The translations under genes were made by a program, and so were the position numbers. A stretch of DNA of 64,000 bases, taken from NCBI RefSeq assembly GCF_028877475.1, contig NZ_CP113527.1:3527501-3591500 (forward strand), read 5' to 3'. This stretch comes from Lysinibacillus irui. GTDB taxonomy: Bacteria; Bacillota; Bacilli; Bacillales_A; Planococcaceae. The notes under the pieces are model-generated. The model was given only the letters and a program-made list of their open reading frames with translations. It was not told where the DNA came from and did not search any database. Shown one piece after another: positions 35,779 to 45,149 of this stretch (within the stretch, counting starts at the first letter, position 1; each line of letters begins with the position of its first letter).

Positions 35779-36385
35779 AATCTGTATAGAGGCCTTTAAT
35801 ATAAAAGTGTACAATTAATTCTACGTTTTCCTCGATCGAAACATTTTTATCTTGCAAGCAACGCCAAAGGAAGTTCTCATTTATGTGATACCACATATTC
35901 GCTACATCTTTAGCATTTAAATGAGGTAAGGCAATATTATTATGTTGTACATATAAAATATCCTTCTCAATATGATCAATAAAATGTTGCTGGACAAGAG
36001 ACCATTTGTGACGAATTTCCTCTGACACACCAATCGCCTCTTGCACTAGCCTCATCAATTTCTCATTTTCAATACCTTGTTTATTGAACGCTTTTACCTG
36101 ATATGTAATTTGCTCCCTCGCCTCTTCCTTTGATTTTGGAACAAAACTTAGCTTCGCAATACTGTACATTTTTTCAAGAAGCGAATCAATTATTTCTATT
36201 AACAGGGCATCCTTATTAGAAAAATAAACGTATGCTGTGCCATGGCCTACACCAGCTTCTTTAATAATTTGCTTCATTGTTGCTTTCTGAAAGCCCAGTT
36301 CAAAAAAAACCTTTTTCCCCGCCTCAATTAATGTCTTGCGTGTTTCATGAGCACGGTCTTGCTTTATCTGACTACGATTCTTCAT
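35777..36385 (-). CDS. TetR family transcriptional regulator
   Basis: The 202-residue protein has the TetR DNA-binding domain at about 15-62 (TRKTLIEAGKKVFFELGFQKATMKQIIKEAG, with HGTAYVYFSNKDALL as recognition helix and following turn) and a helical ligand domain. It lies directly upstream of kynU on the same strand. It is the best candidate to bind the TGACAC-N-GTGTCA operators of kynU-ald and the permease, with kynurenine or tryptophan as the likely inducer (inference). Confidence 0.85.
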   Translation of the reverse strand: MKNRSQIKQDRAHETRKTLIEAGKKVFFELGFQKATMKQIIKEAGVGHGTAYVYFSNKDALLIEIIDSLLEKMYSIAKLSFVPKSKEEAREQITYQVKAFNKQGIENEKLMRLVQEAIGVSEEIRHKWSLVQQHFIDHIEKDILYVQHNNIALPHLNAKDVANMWYHINENFLWRCLQDKNVSIEENVELIVHFYIKGLYTD

Positions 36386-36484
36386 AATACACCAACTTCC
36401 ACTTTCTCTATGCCTTTATTATACAAAAGATACACTACTATTACTTTCCGATGTCATTAATGTACGATCAAATGACTACAATCG

Positions 36485-37333
36485 CTAAAGGAGCATTCGT
36501 AAAAACTGTTCAAAATGCACGCCTGCCTCGGGTGGAACTTGCTCCTTCGATGTTGCTTCAATGGCAGCGGCTAAAAATGTCTCCGCTAGCTTCATGGACT
36601 CCACTAAATCTTGCCCACGCATCATGCCACCCATTATGATGGATGCGAATAGATCCCCTGTGCCTGAATAGCTTTGACCGTTGTAGTTGCGAATACTATG
36701 AAAAGACCGCTTCGCATCGACATACATATTCCCAACATAACGCTTGTCCGCATCTGCTACTGGTGGATTCAAGCCAGTAATAATGACATTGGCTCCAGTT
36801 GCCTGCTGTAGATGTTGACCTGCTTCTTCTAGGGCATGAATATAGTCTAAATCATTTTGATAGCTCAGTAGCTTTTCATATGGCAAGCCCGTAAGCAAGC
36901 AGCATTCCGTAACATTAGGGGTAATAATGTCCGCACACTTCACTAATTCTTTCATCCGATCAAGTAATTCTCCTGTAAACATTTTATAGACTTCGCCATG
37001 ATCGCCCATTACTGGATCAACAAGCAATGTCGTCTTATCGGAGTGAAACACATCTAAAAATCGAAAGATATTATCTATTTGCTCCTTTCCTGTGACAAAG
37101 CCCGTGTGAATACCGTCAAAGGTAGCCCCTAGCTTGCTCCATTCGTCTACGAAGAAATCCATCTTTGACGTTAAATCTTCACAATAAAAGGTCGAATACC
37201 CAGTTTGCGCCGTTAAAATAGCTGTTGGTAGCGGCACGGCTTGCACACCCATCACAGATAGCACTGGCATCGCAGCTGTTAATGAGCATTTCCCAAAGGA
37301 AGACATATCCTGAATGACAGCAACTTTTTTCAT
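36485..37333 (-). CDS. Pyridoxal/pyridoxamine kinase (PfkB-like)
   Basis: The 282-residue kinase phosphorylates vitamin B6 vitamers. Motifs: QDMSSFGKCSLTAAMPVLS at the start (substrate side), VDPVMGDHGE in the middle, TPNVTECCLLTG, and GTGDLFAS carrying the catalytic Asp. ATG 37333 has AAGGTGG at 8 bp (a second ATG is 3 bp upstream). It is divergent from an ECF S component and near PLP-dependent kynureninase. Confidence 0.85.
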   Translation of the reverse strand: MKKVAVIQDMSSFGKCSLTAAMPVLSVMGVQAVPLPTAILTAQTGYSTFYCEDLTSKMDFFVDEWSKLGATFDGIHTGFVTGKEQIDNIFRFLDVFHSDKTTLLVDPVMGDHGEVYKMFTGELLDRMKELVKCADIITPNVTECCLLTGLPYEKLLSYQNDLDYIHALEEAGQHLQQATGANVIITGLNPPVADADKRYVGNMYVDAKRSFHSIRNYNGQSYSGTGDLFASIIMGGMMRGQDLVESMKLAETFLAAAIEATSKEQVPPEAGVHFEQFLRMLL

Positions 37334-37511
37334 CATACATTCCACCTTACTAATCCTGCTTATACTCATCTCATCGTATCATAATTAGAAGAATGCGAAA
37401 ATAACCTCAATCTGACCCCTATTTTTTTTATAAAATTGACACTTTCACAACAGTCAGTCCTTTGTTAAAGTAAAAATCATCAAAATATTCATCATAGTGA
37501 GGAAGAGACAA

Positions 37512-38066
37512 ATGCAAAATATACAAAGGCCATCATCCTATACAAAATCACGCACCAAAACATTTGATTTAGTTATTACAGCGATTTTAGCAGCACTTGT
37601 TTTCGTTGCTACAATGTTTATCAATCTAAAGCTACCATTTGGTCAAGGTGGGCTTATTCACTTAGGGACATCCATGCTTTTTATTTCTGCCATTTTATTT
37701 GGGCCTAAAAAAGGAGCTCTTGCTGGAGCAATTGGAATGGGCTTATTCGATATCGTAGGGGGCTGGTTAATTTGGGCACCTACTACTATTATTTCTCGTG
37801 CATTACAGGGCTTCATCGTTGGTAAAATTGCTTGGTCAAAAGGTCATAAAGGCGACAATATTGGATTCAACATTTTAGGTGCAGTAGTATCAATGCCTGT
37901 GATGATTGCTGTGTACTATATTGGGCAAGCCATTATGTTTAATAGCTGGGTTGCACCATTGGCATCCATTCCAGGAGACGTCATTCAAAACATCGTTGGT
38001 TTAATTATTGCCATCCCTGTTTGTGTAGTGCTAAAAAAAACACCCTATTTCAAAAGGAATTTTTAA
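37512..38066 (+). CDS. ECF transporter S component, probably for vitamin B6
   Basis: The 184-residue integral membrane protein has five or six helices and the ECF S-component pattern: a soluble N-terminus, then LVITAILAALVFVATMFINLK, LGTSMLFISAILFGPKKGALAGAIGMGLFDI. It captures a vitamin and works with a shared EcfAA'T module encoded elsewhere. The pyridoxal kinase on the divergent side suggests pyridoxine (PdxU-like); this is inference. ATG 37512 lies 6 bp after GAGGAAG. Confidence 0.75.
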   Translation: MQNIQRPSSYTKSRTKTFDLVITAILAALVFVATMFINLKLPFGQGGLIHLGTSMLFISAILFGPKKGALAGAIGMGLFDIVGGWLIWAPTTIISRALQGFIVGKIAWSKGHKGDNIGFNILGAVVSMPVMIAVYYIGQAIMFNSWVAPLASIPGDVIQNIVGLIIAIPVCVVLKKTPYFKRNF

Positions 38067-38070
38067 ATTG

Positions 38071-38116
38071 AAACACGCCATCTTGCTGTTTAGCCCACAG
38101 CTTAGATAGCGTGTTT
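38071..38116 (+). terminator. Terminator of the ECF S-component gene
   Basis: AAACACGC/GCGTGTTT outer stem with further inner pairing, followed by TTATATTT. Confidence 0.7.
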
Positions 38117-38207
38117 TTATATTTTGTCAGTATGCCAAACAAATGATTTTACAGATAAAGTGAAACTAGCCTAGTTCTTTTTCATACTATAAGGTGGAGG
38201 TGTAAAA

Positions 38208-38648
38208 ATGCCAAGAGTAAAATATCGCGATGCAGACGTTGCTTTAATGGCTAGGATGATGAGAGCTGAGGCTGAGGGTGAAGGAAAACAAGGCATGTTA
38301 TACGTTGGCAATGTCATTGTAAATCGTGCAGTAGCAACTTGTTTAGATTTTAACGATGTCAGAACTATCGAGCAAGTGATTTACCAGGTACAAGGAGGAA
38401 ACTTTTCGTTTGAAGCTGTTCAAAAAGGTAATATGTTTTATCAAAGAGCAAGAGAATCCGAAAAAAGATTGGCGAAACAGAACCTAGACTACTGGCGAGA
38501 TCATCCAGCAAAATACGCACTTTGGTACTTCAATCCATATGCGCCATGTCCCCCAACATGGTACGGCCAACCGTTTACTGGTCAATTTAAGAACCATTGT
38601 TTCTACGAGCCTGCACCAGGGACTTGTGAGAGTGTTTATACGGGGTAA
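38208..38648 (+). CDS. Cell-wall hydrolase of the SleB/CwlJ family
   Basis: The 146-residue protein has the family catalytic segment MARMMRAEAEGEGKQGMLYVGNVIVNRA (Glu in RAEAEGEG), and a C-terminus with ALWYFNP and HCFYEP. These enzymes lyse spore cortex peptidoglycan during germination. Its short length and lack of signal peptide match CwlJ rather than SleB. It has a GGAGGTG site and stands alone. Confidence 0.8.
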   Translation: MPRVKYRDADVALMARMMRAEAEGEGKQGMLYVGNVIVNRAVATCLDFNDVRTIEQVIYQVQGGNFSFEAVQKGNMFYQRARESEKRLAKQNLDYWRDHPAKYALWYFNPYAPCPPTWYGQPFTGQFKNHCFYEPAPGTCESVYTG

Positions 38649-38729
38649 GAGGTTACTTGAGCTACGTTAAAAAGTATTTTCATCGCGATTCCGTACCTGT
38701 AAGCTTTTCAAAGTGCTGAATAAAAAAAA

Positions 38730-38755
38730 GCTGAAGGAATAGTGGTTCCTTCAGC
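38730..38755. terminator. Terminator between hydrolase and nucleotidase genes
   Basis: A perfect 10-bp GCTGAAGGAA/TTCCTTCAGC stem with A-run before and T-run after, suited to both converging genes. Confidence 0.8.
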
Positions 38756-38768
38756 CTTTTACTACTGC

Positions 38769-41006
38769 TTATTTTTTAATCTTTACATATTTGCTATAAA
38801 CATAGCCCGTTTTATCTTGATAAGCTATTTTATACCAGCCTTGCACTTCACCTAAAATGGCAATTTCAGTATTCTTTGAAATTGTTCCAATTACTTTTCC
38901 TGAGTTCGATGGCTTTGAACGTACATTTAAGTGATAGGCCGTAACAATTCCTTTAGGTGATTCTGGTTGAGTAACAACAGGCTTTGATTTGTCTGGAGCT
39001 GGCTTACTTGGATCCTCAGGCTTTTCTCCCGGCTTATCTTGTCCCTGTTCAGCCTTAGGATTATTCATTGCTTTTACCAACTTCTGATAAAATTCGCCTG
39101 TCGTTTTAACCCCAGCAAATTGGCTTGCATCAACATTTGCTTTTGTTGCTAGCTCTTTTATTTCTTCTTTTGTAATCACATCTTTTACATTAATAGATGC
39201 GATATTTGTATATTTTCCATCTTCTGTTGTAGGGATAGCTAAAATGTCTTTATTGATTAATTCAACAACAGCAGCACGAGCTGGCGATTTCGTATCAACT
39301 CCAATGATTTTCCAATTATTTTGGATCACTGGCTCATACACACCGTTCATCTCTTCTTTTAAATATCGAATGGCTAGATTACGGATAGTACCTCCTGTTT
39401 CTCCATAGGCACTTTCTTCTTTAGAGGACCAGATCATATTGAACTTACGCCCTTCAAGTGCTTGACCTTTTGATACAAGAAAATCCATTCGATAAGAGTT
39501 CATACCAAGCTTTAAATTGTCTTCCATCTTAATTGGCGTACCGTCTAATTTGCGTAGATTTTTGATTCTGTTACCTGGCTGCTCCGTTAAATCGATGTCA
39601 TATTTTACATTTCCGAAATAATCATTCGTACTATATTTAGAGGAACGACGAGTTTTATCAAAACTAATCGTCACATCTCCATCTCGTGTGCTATTAAAAT
39701 AGCCAACTGCCCATTCCATATAATCTTTTAAATCTTTGCCCGTCACTTCATAAACAGATACTTCTCCACCAGCAAATTGATAATTATAGGCGATATCCTT
39801 TTTCTTAATAGGGCCTACATCCAATGAAGCTTTATCATTATCAATTTGATGCGCTACTACATCTGCCTTACTATAATGTAGCATGACCTCATGGAAAAAG
39901 TCTGATAAAGGTGTTTCTTGAATGTGTACAGTTGGTATGCCTTTAATTTCATTTTTAGGGACAAGATTTGTTCCTTTAAGCTGTGCTACTTCGATATTAG
40001 CATCTTCACGTGCAAACTCATGGTATGGCTTCAACGTTTCTTCTAGTTCTTTATCAGATTGAACGAATGTTCCATCTTCTTTCTTTACTGGAATAGTCGA
40101 AGCATCTTTTTCCTTTAGCTCTAATTGTTCGCCTTGGCGAGTAAATGTTAAATCAATACGTGAAATATGTGTTCCATATTTATTTGGCTCTGTTATAAAA
40201 ACGCCGTTCACATCTTCTTTATTAATAAGAACATGATTATGCCCTGCAAAAATAGCTGCAAGCTCTGGAATAGCATTAGCCATTTCCTTTACGCCTGTCC
40301 CAGGAACACCATTTTCATTTTCTAGCCCCATATGCATCAGGCCAATCATAACATCTACCTTACCTTCTAATTCCTTAACGGCCTTTTTAGTTTCTTCTAT
40401 TGGGTTTTTGATCACTAATCCATCTAAATGATTTGTGCCCTTCTCATACTCTGTAATTAACGGTGTTACCATGCCAATAACGCCGATCTTAACACCTTCA
40501 CGCTCAATAATTGTATAAGCGGGTAAATAACGTTCTCCATTTTCTTTATAAACGTTCCCAGCAAGTCTTGCTCCATTAAATTGGCTAGAAACTTTATCTA
40601 AGACATCCAAACCAAAGTTGAACTCATGATTACCATATGTCCAAGCTTCATAGCCCATTTCATTGACTGCAACCATCATTGGGGATTGTGGCTGATCATT
40701 GAATAATTCTGCAGAATTATCCTGTATTAAATCTCCATTTTCCAATAAGATGGTATTCGGATTATCATGACGAATATCTTTAATAATTGTATATAACTGC
40801 GTTAAACTTCCTGTGAGATTTGGTCCATCCACCGCATAATCCCAAGGCATAGTGCGGCCATGAATATCTGACGTAGCGAGGAGTGTAATATGTATATCTT
40901 TATTTTCCTCTTGTGCATTGACAGGCGTTGGCGTAACGACCATTCCTGTTGCCAGAATCAATACTGCCATACTTAGTATAGATATAACTTGTTTCAATTG
41001 ATTCAT
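38769..41006 (-). CDS. Secreted 5'-nucleotidase / cyclic nucleotide phosphodiesterase with SH3b domain
   Basis: The 745-residue exported enzyme has a signal peptide (cleavage after VNA near residue 31). A metallophosphoesterase domain follows with the metal ligands LLATSDIHGR, ENGDLIQD, YGNHEFNFG and FAGHNH, then a 5'-nucleotidase C-terminal domain (NYQFAGGEVSVYEVTGKDL). A Pro/Lys-rich linker (about 655-680) leads to a C-terminal SH3b wall-binding domain (YHLNVRSKPSNSGKVIG). It likely hydrolyses nucleotides or 2',3'-cyclic nucleotides outside the cell for phosphate and nucleosides. Confidence 0.88.
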   Translation of the reverse strand: MNQLKQVISILSMAVLILATGMVVTPTPVNAQEENKDIHITLLATSDIHGRTMPWDYAVDGPNLTGSLTQLYTIIKDIRHDNPNTILLENGDLIQDNSAELFNDQPQSPMMVAVNEMGYEAWTYGNHEFNFGLDVLDKVSSQFNGARLAGNVYKENGERYLPAYTIIEREGVKIGVIGMVTPLITEYEKGTNHLDGLVIKNPIEETKKAVKELEGKVDVMIGLMHMGLENENGVPGTGVKEMANAIPELAAIFAGHNHVLINKEDVNGVFITEPNKYGTHISRIDLTFTRQGEQLELKEKDASTIPVKKEDGTFVQSDKELEETLKPYHEFAREDANIEVAQLKGTNLVPKNEIKGIPTVHIQETPLSDFFHEVMLHYSKADVVAHQIDNDKASLDVGPIKKKDIAYNYQFAGGEVSVYEVTGKDLKDYMEWAVGYFNSTRDGDVTISFDKTRRSSKYSTNDYFGNVKYDIDLTEQPGNRIKNLRKLDGTPIKMEDNLKLGMNSYRMDFLVSKGQALEGRKFNMIWSSKEESAYGETGGTIRNLAIRYLKEEMNGVYEPVIQNNWKIIGVDTKSPARAAVVELINKDILAIPTTEDGKYTNIASINVKDVITKEEIKELATKANVDASQFAGVKTTGEFYQKLVKAMNNPKAEQGQDKPGEKPEDPSKPAPDKSKPVVTQPESPKGIVTAYHLNVRSKPSNSGKVIGTISKNTEIAILGEVQGWYKIAYQDKTGYVYSKYVKIKK

Positions 41007-41163
41007 TTCCTAGTTTTCTCCCTTTTAATTCTGAATTTTAAGATTCCTACCCAGTGTAGCATGTATGGTGATGCCTAACCAGGTAAAATCTATCATAAAA
41101 GTTATATAATTTCATCGTTTTAACAGATTTTAGCGCGAGTAAGAGGAAAAAAGCTATAGTAAA

Positions 41164-41191
41164 GGGATATTGAATAAAAGTTCAATATCCC
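41164..41191 (-). terminator. Terminator of the MFS gene
   Basis: GGGATATTGA/TCAATATCCC perfect 10-bp stem, 27 bp downstream of the MFS stop codon. Confidence 0.65.
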
Positions 41192-41217
41192 TAATCAGAC
41201 TTATATCTCATAGAATC

Positions 41218-42483
41218 CTAGCCATTGTCAATCTGAGCTCTCTCTCGCTTTTCTTTTAATAACAGCACGCCCATCAAGCCGATCACGGAGAATAGGACTG
41301 GCGAAACGAAGCCATAGTAATATCCATCACTTACATTCCCTGTGGCAGCTTGAAAATAATCTAAAATATACCCAAAAATAATTGGAAGCAATGCTGCACT
41401 TAGAAAGCCCCCTGTATTAGCAAACCCAGAAACGATACCAGATTCAGTAATAGGGAACGTTTGACGAACAGCCGCAAAGGTTAAGGCACTGGCGCCATAG
41501 CCAAAGCCAATAATAAAGAACAGTACGATGAGCCCCCAAAATGACGGATGCCCTTTTACTATAAGGAAGGAAAACCAACTCAATAAAACGGTCATTTGAA
41601 TAGCGATATAGGGTCTTTTAATTGTTCCTAGCCAGCCGGCAACCCCACTCATTAAAGGAGCTCCTAGCAGCGCCCCGATTAGGCCAATCATTATTAGCTG
41701 ACTAGCCTCTGAACGTGTCATCTCATACATGTCGATGCCGTACGGTACTGCCCACGAACTAATAAAACCAACATAGCCTCCAACAACTCCAAAATGACAA
41801 AAAAATAAGGCCCATGCTTGCCTACTTGAAAATATTCTTCTTATTAAAATAGAAGTTTTTTCACGAGTTACTTCCTCAGTGATCACTGCTGGTTTCTCTG
41901 GAATGAGACGTTTGGTGTTTTTCACAAGTACAAAATAAAGAAGCACACCACATAACAATAATAATAAGCCCGTTGAAAAAAATGTGATACGCCAACCAAA
42001 TAAAAGAATCAATGTAGCAAAAGGAACTGTCGCCAATAAAAAACCTAGACTCCCTGTCATACCTGCAAAGCCGATTAAGCGAACAAACTCCTTTTTATGA
42101 AACCATTGTGCCAAAATAAGCACCATATTCACCCATATGGTCGCGTCCCCTACCCCTGTTAACATTCTAGAAAAAAACAGCACAAACTCATGTGTACCTA
42201 AGCTGTAAAGAATTGTCCCTAATCCTGTAAGCGTAGCACCAAAGATGAGAAAAAAATTCGGTCCAAAGCGATCTGCTAAAATCCCCATAGGAATCTGCAA
42301 ACTTGTATACACAAAAAATTGGATACTCGTTAATAGCCCGATAGTGGAGGCTGTTACACTAAAATCCCTCATCAATTGGTCTGTAATTAACCCTGGAGCA
42401 GTTCGTTGACTTGCCATTAACAAATAGGTAAACAATACAGCAACAAACACAATCCACCTGTACCTATGATGTTGTTTGTCCAA
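41218..42483 (-). CDS. MFS transporter
   Basis: The 421-residue carrier has 12 predicted membrane helices. The loop 2-3 signature is visible as GILADRFGPNFFLI, and a central cytoplasmic loop divides two six-helix halves. The start is TTG 42483, 9 bp after AGGAG. The pattern is like anion/sugar-acid MFS carriers, but the substrate is not determined. Single-gene unit. Confidence 0.8.
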   Translation of the reverse strand: MDKQHHRYRWIVFVAVLFTYLLMASQRTAPGLITDQLMRDFSVTASTIGLLTSIQFFVYTSLQIPMGILADRFGPNFFLIFGATLTGLGTILYSLGTHEFVLFFSRMLTGVGDATIWVNMVLILAQWFHKKEFVRLIGFAGMTGSLGFLLATVPFATLILLFGWRITFFSTGLLLLLCGVLLYFVLVKNTKRLIPEKPAVITEEVTREKTSILIRRIFSSRQAWALFFCHFGVVGGYVGFISSWAVPYGIDMYEMTRSEASQLIMIGLIGALLGAPLMSGVAGWLGTIKRPYIAIQMTVLLSWFSFLIVKGHPSFWGLIVLFFIIGFGYGASALTFAAVRQTFPITESGIVSGFANTGGFLSAALLPIIFGYILDYFQAATGNVSDGYYYGFVSPVLFSVIGLMGVLLLKEKRERAQIDNG

Positions 42484-42560
42484 TAATCACTACTCCTATT
42501 AGCTTTTATTTTATATATATGTAATTTTGATTGTAAGGAAGACCAGCTTTTTCAAGAATA

Positions 42561-42590
42561 AAACGCACCTAATCGATACTAGGTGCGTTT
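42561..42590 (-). terminator. Terminator of the amidase gene
   Basis: A perfect 11-bp stem AAACGCACCTA/TAGGTGCGTTT, 10 bp after the amidase stop codon. Confidence 0.75.
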
Positions 42591-42599
42591 ATCCCTATA

Positions 42600-44060
42600 T
42601 TATACGGCGGGCTGAGGCTGTTCACTGACATGTACTGCCGGTTTACGATCTTTCCAAGGCATTGCTTCCTCTAATTGTCTACCTAGCTGTAATAGCGTCA
42701 GTTCATCTGCAAATTTACTTGTAAATTGTAGACCAATTGGTAGGCCTGATTTACTTTCGGCTAATGGCAATGATAAGGAAGGCTGACCTGTAGCATTGAA
42801 TAAGTTTGTAAATGGCGCATACGTGAAAATTTGCTCCGTCCATTCAACAGCTGAAATGCTAGGATTATTGGCATTTAATTCACCAATTTTCGCAGGCAAT
42901 GTACCGATTGTTGGACTCAATAAGATGTCGTAGTCTTCAAAGAAGCCCGCAACCTGACGCGAAACAACTGCATTAGTATGAATAGCTTCTAATAAATCAG
43001 CCGCCTTTAACTGTCCACCATATTCATAGCATTTCCAAATGGCTGCTTCAATATGGTCTGGAGAAACTGCTTTACCCGTCCCCGCTGCTGCACCTTGAAT
43101 CATTTGATAAATATTCGCTGTCCAAATAGCAACCGTCGCCTTTGTAAATGACGCTTGCTCATATTTCGGACGAGCCTCAACTACTTCGTGTCCTAGGTCC
43201 TTTAACACTTGAACTGTTTTATGAACAGCCTCTATGCATTCAGGATCTACAAATGCTCCAGAATTTGTTTCAGTTGTCCATGCAATTTTTAAAGGGCGTA
43301 CTTTTTCATGGATTAGCTGTCCATATGGTGCATGTGTTACTTCTAATTTGGAGTAGCTTCCTAAATCAGGACCCGCTACTTGATCCAGTAGCACTGCTGT
43401 ATCGCGAATTGTACGAGTCACAGCGAACTCGATTGCAATACCATTTAAAGGCTCGCTATTGAATGGACCAGCTGGAACTCTTCCTCGTGTAGGCTTTAAT
43501 CCAACTAACCCACTACAGGAAGCGGGAATACGAATAGAACCACCACCATCATTCGCATGGGCAATTGGTACAATACCACTCGCAACAGCTGCTGCCGACC
43601 CACCACTTGAACCACCTGGACTATGCTGTAAATTCCACGGATTACGCGTTGCACCATAAATAACTGCTTCAGTAGCTGCATTATAGCCAAACTCAGGTGT
43701 AGTCGTAGTACCTGCTAAAATCAAACCAGCCTTTCTAAAGCGCGCCATTAATTCACTATCAACAGGCATAACTGTATTTTCCCCTATACGACTCCCCATA
43801 CTATGCGGGACACCCTCTGCATGTAACACAAGCTCTTTAATTAAAAACGGAACACCTGCAAACGGAGCGTTTTCATCAACCTTCTCAATGGCTTTATCAG
43901 CCTGCTCTTCTAACACACTAACTACCGCATTAATGGATGGGTTTACTTTCTTTATCCCTTCTAACGCTAGCTTTTTTAGCTCCTGTGGTGTTACTTTCTT
44001 TGATTTAACTAGTTCGGCTAACCCCAAGCCATCATATGATGCATACTCTTGTAAATTCAT
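42600..44060 (-). CDS. Amidase (amidase signature family, NylA/GatA-like)
   Basis: The 486-residue enzyme hydrolyses a carboxamide bond with a Ser-cisSer-Lys triad. The Lys is in VPFLIKEL and the Ser pair in [16 protein letters not shown], followed by [14 protein letters not shown] carrying the nucleophile. ATG 44060 lies after GAGGTGATG; 44 further upstream codons stay open but have no start signal. The layout is closest to 6-aminohexanoate-cyclic-dimer-hydrolase-like amidases; no gatB or gatC is adjacent. Divergent from a LuxR-type regulator that may control it. Confidence 0.85.
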   Translation of the reverse strand: MNLQEYASYDGLGLAELVKSKKVTPQELKKLALEGIKKVNPSINAVVSVLEEQADKAIEKVDENAPFAGVPFLIKELVLHAEGVPHSMGSRIGENTVMPVDSELMARFRKAGLILAGTTTTPEFGYNAATEAVIYGATRNPWNLQHSPGGSSGGSAAAVASGIVPIAHANDGGGSIRIPASCSGLVGLKPTRGRVPAGPFNSEPLNGIAIEFAVTRTIRDTAVLLDQVAGPDLGSYSKLEVTHAPYGQLIHEKVRPLKIAWTTETNSGAFVDPECIEAVHKTVQVLKDLGHEVVEARPKYEQASFTKATVAIWTANIYQMIQGAAAGTGKAVSPDHIEAAIWKCYEYGGQLKAADLLEAIHTNAVVSRQVAGFFEDYDILLSPTIGTLPAKIGELNANNPSISAVEWTEQIFTYAPFTNLFNATGQPSLSLPLAESKSGLPIGLQFTSKFADELTLLQLGRQLEEAMPWKDRKPAVHVSEQPQPAV

Positions 44061-44190
44061 ATCATCACCTCGTATAGTAGTAATCTTACAACTATAATGT
44101 ACTGAATATTCTAAGTATTTAACATTACCCGAAAGGATAATTCTCCTCAAAGTAGAATATAAAAGCATAAGAGAGAAACGAGGTGTTTTC

Positions 44191-44922
44191 ATGTTTTACG
44201 AAAATGATGTAGAAAACATTCTTAAAGCTAGCTATCATATTTCAAATATGAATGTTAAACAAAGTAATGAAGGCTTTAAAAGAGAACTGTTGCAAACGTT
44301 AAGTCAGCATCTCGACTATCACCATATGCTTTTTTGGGAACTATCAAATAACGAATTAAGTGCCCCAGTGCTTTTTAATATAGAAGGTCATACGATTAAT
44401 GATTACTTACAAAGCTATAAACACCTTGATCCATTACACCCTCAAAATATAAATTCACAGCATTCCATTCACCTAATGACCAAGAATGAAATTATGTGCC
44501 CACAAAAACAAACACACTATAAAGAAGTCTTTTTAAAAGAAAATCGCTATGAAGATGAAATGGCTATGTATTTAAAGGTAGACAATAAACCCGTAGCAGT
44601 TATCGGCTTTTTAAGAAAATTGGGCGAGAAGCTATTTAATGAAAAAGATATGTTAAAGCTAGTATATTTGAAAAGAAATATCGAAAACATGTACTCCCTA
44701 CATCACTATTCACAGCCCTCTATCCTATTTGAAATGACAGAACGAGAACGTGACGTGTTGAATTTTGTTTTCAAAGGCTTAAAAAACGGAGAAATCGCCC
44801 AACAATTATTCGTCAGCGAAAATACCATCAAAAAACACCTTCAAAACCTCTATAGAAAGTTTCAAGTAACCAATCGTACCCAGCTGCTTGCCAAGTGTTT
44901 GAAGTATATTGACCATGTTTAA
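44191..44922 (+). CDS. LuxR-type transcriptional regulator
   Basis: The 243-residue protein has a C-terminal LuxR helix-turn-helix at about 178-240 (MTERERDVLNFVFKGLKNGE, then NTIKKHLQNLYRKF). The N-terminal 170 residues are probably a GAF-like sensor. Start ATG 44191 follows GAGGTG. The 130-bp divergent gap with the amidase makes that gene the natural target. The signal is unknown. Confidence 0.75.
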   Translation: MFYENDVENILKASYHISNMNVKQSNEGFKRELLQTLSQHLDYHHMLFWELSNNELSAPVLFNIEGHTINDYLQSYKHLDPLHPQNINSQHSIHLMTKNEIMCPQKQTHYKEVFLKENRYEDEMAMYLKVDNKPVAVIGFLRKLGEKLFNEKDMLKLVYLKRNIENMYSLHHYSQPSILFEMTERERDVLNFVFKGLKNGEIAQQLFVSENTIKKHLQNLYRKFQVTNRTQLLAKCLKYIDHV

Positions 44923-45149
44923 TAGGTTCCTTCATAGAATTCAAAGGTAGTGTAAATTGGTTCAAATATGCTTCTACGCCTTCATATTGGATTTTATTAC
45001 CCTAACGAACGATTGATTTAACAGCTTCCAACTTTTCCTCCGTAGAAAAAACTGCATCACCAATTAGTAGAGTGTGTCAAACAATTGGTGTGCAGTTCTG
45101 ATTTTGACTCTATCTATAGGGGAGAAGGTCCCTCCCCATATCCTTTTTC
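44923..45149. other. Intergenic region with a short possible coding remnant
   Basis: On the minus strand, 44930-45060 reads as FSTEEKLEAVKSIVR, a stop, then GNKIQYEGVEAYLNQF. The first part resembles the N-terminal pattern of IS3-type OrfA proteins, but the match is too short to assign. No intact gene is present. Confidence 0.3.
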
